Assembly: GCF_039555335.1 (NCBI RefSeq)
Contig: NC_092629.1
Span: 3,615,912-3,679,911 of the forward strand
Source of the DNA: Amphiura filiformis
Taxonomy: Eukaryota > Echinodermata > Ophiuroidea > Amphilepidida > Amphiuridae
Direction of reading: 5' to 3'
Length of the DNA: 64,000 bases
The first letter of the stretch is position 1. Each line of letters begins with the position of its first letter. The notes under the pieces are model-generated. The model was not told the origin of the DNA and searched no databases. It saw nothing but the letters and a program-made list of their open reading frames with translations. This document shows positions 10,844-22,800 of the stretch, piece by piece. The translations under genes and the position numbers were made by a program.

Positions 10844-13800
10844 GTAAGTATTGCAATAAGGCAAAAAGAGTTGCTTAATGTCATCGCTCGACAGATCCTA
10901 ATTTTACAAATCTGAAAAAAGATTTGCTGTACAAAAACAATACCTACCCAAATTGTAGAAAAAAATTGTTGTTTGTTGTTGTTGTTGTTGTTGTTGTTTG
11001 TTTGTTTTTGTTTTGTTTTATCAGATAATTTTTTCAAACAATTTCTTTACACTTTTAATCTTTTTGAATTTCGAATTAACGTTAACTTTAGAATTACTCA
11101 CCAAACATGATTGAAAAAATCGTACAAAAGCTCGATTTTGATCAATCAAAAAAATGTTCATAAATTTCATGAATCTATTTTTGAAAGTTATAAGTTTTTC
11201 CATTCTAAATGTATATATGAAGAGCTCTGCTGCAAAAGCCCTTACATCCACTTCTGGCTGAAATTAAGTTATTGGTATGGCATTATCCCGGAGGGGGTTC
11301 TCCCTGGTATATCGATGGGTGGGTTTTCAATGGAGACTAATGCGCCCAATTGGGCGCATTTGGGCAAAAGTGCCCCTAAATACGCCCAATTAGGGCAAAT
11401 TTTGGTGCTTTTGGGGTGTTTTTTTGTGAAAAATTGGTATACTGATGGGTGGCAAAAACAGCAAAAAGTAGGTATAGAGAAAGTCAGCATCCGAAAGTCT
11501 GCGTGAGACATCCCCGTAATAAAAGAACCCCTCTCCCCAGGGACATTATAGTGTGGATAAAAATACACATTTTTGTGGTTGTTTGACCTTCATACCACCT
11601 TCCCTTCCGGAGATATCGTATATTTCCCGTTTGGAAAATCTTAGGGAATTTTCAGAAAGCTGAACTTAAAATAAAAATAAAATTTTAGGAAAATAATTTT
11701 TTGATGTATAATAGTAGCCTTGAATGTTCTTTGACTATGTTTTGGGGTCACTATGTTTGAAAAAACTCATTGTGATTAACCGAAGCTGTAGCTTCGGAAA
11801 TGATCAAAATAATTATTATTTTCGGATTTTATTAAAAATTCATAATTAAAAAAGTAAATGAGATATACCAAATTTTCTTTCTGATTTTGAAAACATTAGT
11901 CAAGTAACATAAAGTAGTGCAAACAAATGGGCTCAAATTTGATTCTAACGATGGTTTCTAGAAAAGGGGTAAATCTATTTAGTTGCAAACGCCCTTATAT
12001 CCACAAAAGGCGCGATATAAAAAAAAAAGGGTGTCCTCTTTTTCGCCTATTTCTGAAAAGTTGATCAAATATTTTTTGGTATGTAAAAAAACCTTTAATT
12101 GTTAGCTTTAATAAACCAAAACAATTATTACAAACGGCTCACAACTTTTGAAGATATGCCCTTTTCAAGACAAGTACCCGTTTTTCACTCTGTCCACGGA
12201 TAGCAAACAGAGTGGTTGGGATGGGTCATGCTGTGGAGTGGCCTGCAAGATCACCAGACCTCACACCACTTGATTTCTTCATTTGTGGCAGAATCCAAGA
12301 TCTTTGTAAACGTATTACTGCTATATTCGCAAGTATCCGGCGCACAAGGTTGGTATGCAACGCAATTGATGCAATGAGGACAAGGGCTGAAACCTGTATT
12401 CGTCAAGGAGGCAACCAGGTAGAGGGCAGAGCAGCACAGTAAACTCACTTCAAAGGAACCAAAGACAAACTAAACAGCCCTTTTCAGGGCTACCTTTTAT
12501 TCCAAAAGATGTCAATGTTGTCAATAAAAGAAAGCAAGAAACATTAAAGTAAGAAAGTAAGAAACATAATAAAACAAAAAGGCATAAAATAACCGAGAAA
12601 AACATAAGTAATTGCAAGTATAGCAAAAGAAGTCCCATCCCACATCAATTTCGCCCAAATTAATGACACAAAATCCATAACCCATAAGCCCACCGGTAAA
12701 GCCCATTCCCTAAAATAAAGTTGTTATTTTATAAAGTTATCATCGAGGAATGTTTTATATTCATGCATGGTATATGCACTTTTCAATCTTTGAAGTAGCC
12801 AAACCTCCTCCGTGGACAGAGTGAAAAACGGATACATTTCTTTAAAAGGGCATATCTTCAAAAGTTATGAGCCGATTGAAATAATTGTTTCGGTTTATTA
12901 AAGCAAACGAGTAAAGGCTTCTTTACATACCAACATTTACTTGTTCAACTTTTCTAAAATAGGAGAAAAAGAGGGTGCAATGAGGGGCCTCCTTTTTTGG
13001 GGGGACACCCTGTATTAGTATTATGAGGCCATAATTCCAGAATTCACGATACCAATCTTACGCTACTACGTGTTTCAGCATTTGCTTGAAGTGGACAAAG
13101 AAAATGAGACAAATTTGAAATTCACATGTTTTTCAAATATTGATCAAATTAGAAACACTTTGACCAAGTTCAAGACAAAATACTGCAATAAAAATACTTC
13201 AAAAGTGCTTCAAACAAAGGACATGCTGAAAAGTGTACTTTGTCCAACTTTATTAATCTATTTAAACATGATCAGAGTATTTTCTAATTTCTAATTTAAA
13301 TTTACTCACCTAAAGAGGAGTGATACAAATGCATTTAACTGTCGTTTCACGGTCGTTGAAATTCGAACTTTACCTTTAGATCCATGTGTTTGGAGCCCGT
13401 GTCGAAATGGGGGCTCCTGTTTGAATGACGGAGTTACTCCTTTTACTTGTCTGTGTGCATCCGGCTGGAGAGGGTACGTCTGTGACGAGCCAGGTAAGAA
13501 GGCTGTGTGCAAAACAGAGATTTTATAGCGATTTTCACGTGACACGTGAAACTTTAACTGTAACCACAAAACACTAGCCTAAACTAAGTTAGCACGCCCC
13601 TAGATAGTGAGATCTATTCTGAATCAGTCAATCGTGGAATTCCTGTACAACGCTTCAATCAAGAGCGTTAGGCAAACTTTTATTATCCTCCCATTAGTGT
13701 TGAACTAACTTCTACAAATTTATAATTTATAAAACAATATTATGGTGTCACCAATATCATGGTGTTTAACAATAAGCTATTGTAATACCCCCTCTGTGAT

Positions 13801-16800
13801 CGCCACACTATCCCCCTGGTTGTTTACTAGTATTTTTAATAATACCACCCTCTGTTGATTATCACATCGGCTAAACGTCAACGAAATTATCCACAGGATC
13901 TACTGCTACGTCATCGGTATCGATCACTAATTCTTATCGTACTTAGTAGTAAAAACCAATAGATATTGATGATTGACGTCATTGGTTTTTTATTTATCGA
14001 TTTGCTAACTTTGCGATGGTAGCGATTCTCTTCATCGCAAGACGCTACTCGTTTTAGCAGAGGGCGCTATGTAAGTTCATCAGCAACAGAGGGTGACGGA
14101 TCAGCAACAGGAAAATTGAAAAAAAAGGGTTTTTTTATCATTGCAGTAAAAATATATCAACGTCATGCATATGCCTACGTATTTTAGAAGCAGACATACA
14201 CAGGTGATGAGTGCAACCTGCTTGTAGTGCAGGGCGATATATTCAAAAATTGTTTAAACCTATTGCTATCACTTCTACGGCGGATACTACTTTCACATAA
14301 CTAATGATTTGTCTGACCATCAAAAAAGTACAAATATACATTCTGTGGTGTTAAAATTATGGTATTGGCATTTTTTCAGACGCAGAATGTGCATCATAAA
14401 TTACAAGTTGTGTTCTGTTTGGAGCTATTATAAAATGATATTAAATAGTTTAATGAACCAAAACATCTAAGGAGAACAATCGCGCTTCTATTAATCAAAA
14501 AGTTCAAAATATTGCTATATAAACGGGGTAACCACATACAACAGAACACCATAACTACAAATATTCATCATTTTTAAAAAGATTGCAAGATTTCACTGCC
14601 GTGCGTTGTTATACAAGTAGATTTGAAAGTTCAAACAGAGTTGTATGCCCATAATAAATTCTCGTTATTGTGTCGTTTCTCATCTCCACTGCATACATAA
14701 AAGCGTGTATTGATCATAGTTTGTTTTTCCAATGGCTTCAATTACGAGGAGCGTGGTAGTTAACTTGTGCAGTGATTGATTACCTAACATGCAACTGAAC
14801 TGACAGCGTTTTAATTTAAGATATTTATTTCCTAAGAATATCAATGCAGCAATTATTATATCTGATGCACTCGAAATAGTTTATGCCGGATAATTACTTC
14901 GCAGAAGTGCATTCGGCAAGATAATCGCACTTGACCGTGGAGTTATTGCATTTAGCTCTCAAGCCTAACGGCGCTCGAGCTAAATGCAATAACTCCACGG
15001 TCTCGTGCGATTATCTTGACAAATAGACTTTGCTCAGTGAATAATCCTTATCATAATGCCTTTCATTCTGCTTACACATTTCCTAACTAAAGACCCGTGT
15101 TACACTAACAATCCATGTAAGAACGGAACCTGTGTGAGTACCAATGATGGCACTTTGACTTGTCATTGTGCAAAGGGATGGACTGGACGATTTTGTGATA
15201 TGATAGGTAATGTCAATTAGTCATTTAGAAAAATGCTTGTGCTTGATAAATCTTGCAAGGCAGGTCGTGCAGCAATGTTTATGATGCATTCAGCATTCAG
15301 GATGTTTGACGTCACGTTCCACCAAAAATGTTCCCAAGTGCTACGAGCGCTCGCTTATAATTACGTCACGCTCGCGCATGATCAAAGTCACATTTTCCCT
15401 TAACTGAAACTTCTGGGCCTGATTATATTATCAAAAGATGAAAAGCCTCCCATAGCAATATACCAATCAGTTACATTGCTATAAAATTGGTAAATAGCCC
15501 GGGTAAATAGATAAATACAATTCCCAAGATTAAATGGACAAAAATGGAATCGTAAAAGGGGCGAGTCATAGTAGTAGAAAGCCTATTGTAAAACATTACA
15601 ACTGGACATGCCGTCCACCCCACCCCCGCCCGCCACATACAACCCACCCACACAAAGTTTAACTCTCCTACTACGAATGGGTGAGGCGGCAGTGGCGTAT
15701 CGTGGCCGCTTCTACCCCGGGAGCTACAGAAAATATAAATTTTGGCGCCCCTGCAGTAACAGCCCGAAAAGGTTGATCAAATTTTGTCAAGCCAGGATGG
15801 CACTCCAGAATCTAAAAAATGGGGCGGTGGGGGGGGGGGAGGTGTGGTTGTAGAATCCAACTATTTCTCTCAACATTTCTACATTTTTTAATTATTCAAG
15901 AATTAGAAGTGTTACAACCTCCCCCCCATTACCCCCTTCGCCTCGAGCGGTGGCCATGCTGGCGACCAAAAAGGTATAGTTACATTAGTTTTCAATAATT
16001 CCCCCCCCTTTTCATTAATAATAATCTTGCCGCCCCTTCTGACCCTTCAGCATATGACTATTATGAAAGCAATAAAATCCTTGGACCTTTATTATTCTTA
16101 GTTGATACTATGTAATCTTAACCAGACGCATAGGAAGATTATTTTGATTAAATGCTTTCGTTTTGTTTATAAACGGTAGACTATGAAATTCAGTGTGTTA
16201 ATGGAATATGTTTTCGATACTAGTGATGATGGCAGCTTTACTTACCTACCTATTTTTATTTTCTATTTAGCAAACTCTCTAACAACTGAGACTTCAACCG
16301 AGCGTATGCTTACGTCAGAAAGTTTCGTCGCATCAACACCCGCCCCAGACGTCGACTGTTCTTATAGTAAGCTCAGTCAATTCAGGTCAAATATATCGAA
16401 TGGTTTGGAGTGGGTTGGGAAGGTGTGAGTCCGTCTGTAAAGACCTGCAAACTTAGACCTTGATCTAACCTTTTCTGGCTAAATGGGACACATCTACAAC
16501 CGATGACGTCCCCGGTTGTCGAAATCGGCCAAAATATCAAGCAGTGTGTGATAAGCTGTTTAAACCAATGGCCATGTTAGGGTAGAATGTCCCTCTTGGA
16601 AAATACAAGGTATGGTGTGTTTGGTAGGTGTCCTCGAGTTGGTGGTTAATATTGGTCCGCGGTGGCGGCGGTCCACGGTTGGTTGGGAGATATCTGGTCA
16701 AAACAAAGTCCACGGTTGCAGGGCTGATGGGATGTGTGGACATGGTGGAGATTGATGTGTATATTGATGCAACGGTGACAAATTTATTGCAATTAAATAA

Positions 16801-19800
16801 CAACAAGCTTAATCGTTGTTCTTAATATATCAATATATACAGGGGAAAGAAGAATCATGCATCGCACACTAGTAAAATTAAACATGAAACTACAAAAGGA
16901 AATATAACATGTATTGGCAGATAAACCAAAGAGTAGTGTGCGATGCGTAATTCTTCTTTCCCCTGTAACTTGAACATGTTGAATATAGTTTTGGCTAAAA
17001 GGACGGGTCCAAAATTACTATTTAAACTAATAATTCCACATATGGTAGAATATTTACTGTGCAGCAACCGTGACTTGCATATTATGAACATGGAATGGTG
17101 TACTCCACACTACCCACTTGACAGTATAACCAGAGTCCAACGTTTTTTTTTTTTCATGTGGCCAACTTTCGCTGTTTGTCCGTTGAACTTTATATTTGAC
17201 AGGGTTTTCGTACGTGGAGCGTGACCAAGTACAAACAACGTATAGACAATCCCTCCACAAAATTGTGAGCTGCCCATACATAATAAATTTATAATCAGTT
17301 AAAATATACTAATATTGTATTTTCTAATAACAATGAGGCTAATCATCAAAATAATGGCCCATAGTAAGGGTGGGATTATACCCGATAGGTAGTGATATAA
17401 CCATTCCTGCACACCTAAAGAAAACATATATTTGAGGCCTGCCATTTTACTCAGGTTGTGATAAAAAAAATCGAACACTTTTTTAGGTATGGAAATTTTA
17501 ATGGGGTACAATAAGGGGGTATAATTCGACTTACCGACCCTTAAAAGGAAAGCATAATTTTGTTGTCACGTTTCTTGCAGCCTCTAGTGTAGCATTAGTT
17601 GCAGTCACCGGTATTATAGACGAGTTAATTTACGTATGAGCTAGACAAAAATGGACCACCAACGTTTTTGCTTGCTAGTGACTCTTAATACCCTCCTGAA
17701 CAACATATCCAAAAAGGGGAAAAAGGGCTTAGGGGAAACATGTTAATTTGCGTATTTCCAAAATGGCCGCTAATGCAGGCCTCAAATTTCAAAAATGGGG
17801 GTATGTGGATTAAAATCATTTTATTGTATTCCTCTCATTATTAGGATTCAGAAAAAGTATAGTTGACCTATCTCCGTAACAAAATCAAAAGTGGTGTCTA
17901 ATAATCCTAAATCCTGAATCCTAATAATGAGAGGAATACAATTAGATGATTGTTATCCATATTCCCCCAATTTTGAAATTTTGGAAATAATTATGCAAAT
18001 TAACATTTTTTTCAAATGTGCCGTTTTTTGACCTTTTTGGATCAGGAGGGTGTTTAGAGTCAGTAGCAAGCGAACACATTGGTGTTCCATTTTAGTCTAG
18101 GTGCGCCTATTTTGGTACTTAAATTGACTCGTCTATTACTATATAGTTCATCTGTTACGTTTCTTTCAGACTCTGGTGTAGCATCAGTTGCAGTCACTAG
18201 TATTACTAGTTCATCTGTTACAATAGAATGGAGCAGTTTGTTTGTTTGCACATTTATTAGAAGTTATCAGGTATTGTTTATCGATTTGTTCTCAGCAGAA
18301 AAAGTTTGAAGAAGAAGCACACTTAAGGGTACTTGCCCATCAGTTTCATTCAGGGGCGTGTTTGAAAAACGGCACAGCGCATTAGTAAAAAGAATAAAAA
18401 ATACTAAAATTTTCACCGGGGTTCGAACCACTGCCAATTGCACTATGAATGCTAAAGATGTCTACTGTGCCACGGTGACTGTGGTTAACATTCGGCGATT
18501 TTCAAAGATATACATATCAACACGTTTCTAGTGTATTGAAAATCAGATTTTGGTAGGAATACGGTCATAGAAAGACATATGACTCTACTTGTCTGTTTGT
18601 TTTTCATTTAATACAAATTAATTTTGATGAATTTGGAAGAAAAAAAGAATTTCCACAGGCTTCGTTGGGATTCGAACCTGCGATTCGGAACTTCCTTTGA
18701 TTACGCGTCTAGCGCTTTACCGTTCGGCCACGGTGGCAGTTGAGTGGAGGAGTGTAATGATAAATGATAAATGATAAATCTCATAATGCCATCTTTAGCC
18801 TTTTGTTTACTAAAAAAAAGACGCGTTTTGTAAAGATAGATTAGCCGTTTTATGCATAAAGGGCTCAAAGTTCGGGAAAGGTTTCAAACAAATAATAAAG
18901 ACACTGATGTGATGATGAAATTGCGTAAGTCGGGAAATATCTGCGTCGCAATGTTTTGTTTTGGTTTTAGGAATTTGACCTTAAAATTTACGACTTCATT
19001 ACATTATCATTCGAAATCAACAAAATATATTTCAACAGTATATGGCCTCATTCTTTCTCTAGAATGTTTTGTACATGTATGTGAAATAGCTTCAACAATG
19101 GTTCGCTGCTTTATGGTAAAAACAGCCTTGACCTAAAAAAGGGCGAGAGGTACCATATTTACCGATTCATGCTAAATTTAAAATTGATATAAAACTTTTG
19201 TTTTTTGATCGAATTACAAAAATTAATTTTTGTCATATAAAGAAATTGTGTCTGGCGTGAATTACACTACAGTTTTTTATTCTTAGGGCTCTTTAACTTC
19301 TTCAAATAATTTTTTAAATGATAGAGTGAATCCCTGGCCCTCTATAATTACGCACAAAAGATCGAGCCCCCTTAAAGTCAAACTAATAATTTTGAACTGG
19401 TAAATATATTAGTCTATAATCTAGAACATATTTAGGCTCGTCCGTGGGGAACATGAGCTAGCGGTGTTTGCACTCATATAAGAAACAACTAAAGCTGACG
19501 GATACACGTTAAATTATATGAATTCTATCAAGAAGATCCCAAGATAATAGGGCTGTCATTTTTGTCCATTTTGGGTGATTTTTCTTGTAACGGGGAAACG
19601 GCCTTAACTCTAGGGAACGCATGACCTTTGGAAATATAAATGTGATTCTTTGCTTCTTTGACTCATTTCTGATCAGATCGATGTATTAATTGTGGGAGCA
19701 CGTGTGGCCGAGTGGATAATGCACGCGACTCATAATCCATAGGTTGCGAGTTCGAGCCCCGCCCGTGCCAACGTGTTGTGTCCTTGGGCAAGGCACTTTA

Positions 19801-22800
19801 TCCTCATTGCCTACTGGGGGACGGGGTTGGGTTGGATTGGATGTTTGTATAGTTGTTTGTTTCAATGTTGCAATATTGGCGCTGATTAAGCTGCTGCCTG
19901 CAAATTGCATTGTGTCTGTTTGGGTGTGTTTAATGTACAATTCTAGCAATTTGACCTGCGAGTCACCATTAGAGTTTGAAATAAAACCTTCCTTCCTTTA
20001 TTAATAAGAGATCAATGTATTAATAATAAAAAGTACACTGATTCTGTTTTAGTTAAATGGCTAACAAACAATGCAAATACTAGCAACTTGTAGTAGGCTA
20101 TCAGTGATTATAGTGTCCTAATTCAACATCGAAGTGGTTACGTAATTCTCTTGGTTACCGGATCACGCTATTTTGGCATGCCTTCGAGTGCCGTATACTT
20201 TGTGTGCTGATTGTTTCGATCGTGGTTCATCAAGCGCGTGATCCCGTTGACATAGTAACATTACGTAACTTCGCTGGCGAATACCACTACTGCAAAAACA
20301 AAAAAAAAAACATTGCACAACTGCATGGTTGAACTTTTTATATCTGAAACGGTGTTTCAACATCTTTTTCAATATCAATTGATTAAATTACGTTTTTTCT
20401 TCAACAGATCAACTACTACATTAAAGGGAAGCCAACTGAATATATAACAAGAAGTGTTGGATCTGTGGCACAGTTCTATGTACTGGACGGTTTCCTACCC
20501 GTATCGGAATACGTCATCGAATTATACGCGATACTGACGACATCACATGTTGTCAAACATGGTATTCTGTGTATTACAACCTTAAATAGTAAGAAATGTC
20601 ATCTGCCCCTTTATCCAGTGTGAGATACGTCCCTCTCACCTCGTCCTCGCTCAACCAAGTCTCCTCCTACTAAAGTGCTGATATCAACAGGGGCTAATAT
20701 TAAACACTCTACAACTGCCTTAAATGGCCAATATTGAGCTCTGTTGCCGTCTATCACTATCATGACTATGTGCTACAGGTTGTCTGTAGCGGAATAAATC
20801 TAAATAATATTGATATGTAGTTTATTCCTTTTAATATAACCCCGTCATTTCAAGACGTGCCCACTTTATGGAGCAAATTTATAGTTTATCCTTCTATAAA
20901 CAACCCTCTAAACAAGGTTAATCATGATGGGGTGGCTTTAGGGGTGGTAGGGGATGTCTGTCAGATGTTTGCTTCAGAATTAAAGCCATATTGTAACATT
21001 TGCTGAGGCGGAATCTCTCAATTTGTTTTTAAATTCTGGTTTTTACACGATTGTAATGTACTTTAGTAAACTAAGATACCCTGCAAAAAACAAGACTTTA
21101 GGTGCTGTAGTTTCGTCAAAACCCAAGGTCTTATTAACGCGGTATATTATTACGATGGAAATATTGGTCGAACATGTATGCGATGTTCATAACACAGTAC
21201 GTACACAGCGTGCGGGACGGTCATATACACACACATCAAAGGATCGTAACGTAGCACAACCGACGGAGTAACACGCATTGGCGCTGGTATTAAATTCCAA
21301 TTACCTCAGTTGTTCGGCTCAAAATGAAAAGGAGACATATCTGAGAGTAAAGGCTAACATTTTATGGAAAGAAATACTAATCTATTTTTTTATAGAAATG
21401 TTACAATATGGCTTTAAGTTTACACGGACACAATGCACGCGGAGATCGAAAACATGGCAATTGCACGTATAATGTGACGGTGCATCTTGTCCAGACCGAT
21501 TGGCTGGCGGTGTCGACCTTCATACTCATCAAATTGACGGTAAAACATTATTAATTTTGTTCTAGAGAATGTTGTTATTTTTACGGTACTTTTAGATCCA
21601 TGTACAAGCAGCCCATGCCAAAACAGCGCTACATGTGTGAATAATGACGATCAAACATTTACATGCCAGTGTACAAATGGATGGATAGGGACTGTTTGCA
21701 TTGTACCAGGTAAATATACCACAAAATATACGTCATTTTACACTCGTGTTATTGTTCTCTTTGGGGTGTTCACAGATTTGGGGTCAAAGGTCATTAAGGG
21801 GTAACTACTTCCGGTTTATGGCCAAAAACGCGATTTTTGACACTAAAAATGCTTCTTCTTCTACAAATAACATGGAACAGTGACGCCACTTGCACACATG
21901 CATTGACATTAGTCAATGCCTATGGGGTGTTCACAGATTTGGGGTCAAAGGTCACTAAAGGGGTCATTTCCGGTCTGAAATTTAAAATAATTCAAAAATT
22001 AAGTTCTTTCTAAAGTTACATAGTACAGTGATGACACTTGCACATAAGCATTGATATACGTCAATGTCTTTTAGGTGTTAACAAATATGGGGTCAAAAGT
22101 CATTAAGGGGTCACTTCCGATCCAAGACAAAAAATCTTCAAAATGCCTCTTCTGCCACAAACAACATAGCTGAGTGACGCCACTTGCACACATGCATTGA
22201 CATTAGCCAGTGTCTATAGAACGTTCACAGATTTGAGGGTCAAAGGTCATTAAGGGGTCACTTCCGGTCTATAACTAAATACCTTCGATAATATTTATTA
22301 GCCTGGAAAAACATAGCAGAGAGCCGGTATGTTCACACATGAATTGTTATTACAAAGTGTAAATGAGACATTTTTTTATTTGGGGTCAGAGGTAATTAAG
22401 GGGTTACTTCCGGTTTAAAACCAAATGCCGTCAACAATTTTTATTAGCCAGGAAAAAAATAGCAGAGAGCCGGTATGTTCACACATGAATTGTTGTTACC
22501 CTGTGGATATGTGGTACTGTTTTTAATTGTTGGTCAACGGTCATTAAGGGTCACTTCCGGTCCGAGACAAAATACCTTCAAATTGCATCCTTTTCCATAA
22601 ACAATAGCTGAGTGACGCTACTTGCACACATGAATTGACATTAGCCAGTGTCTATAGTATATGTTCCCAGATTGGGGTCAAAGGTCATTAAGCCGGCCGG
22701 CTTGTTCGTGTTGTATGCAACACTGCAACACTAGTTCTTTCTTTCTTTTTTTCTTTCTTTCTTTCTGTCTGTCTGTCTTTCTGTCCTTCTTTGATTCGTT

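Noticed and set aside
18660..18740. Functional tRNA gene on the minus strand
   Set aside because: A and B boxes are good, but the acceptor and anticodon stems do not pair. Treated as SINE-derived.
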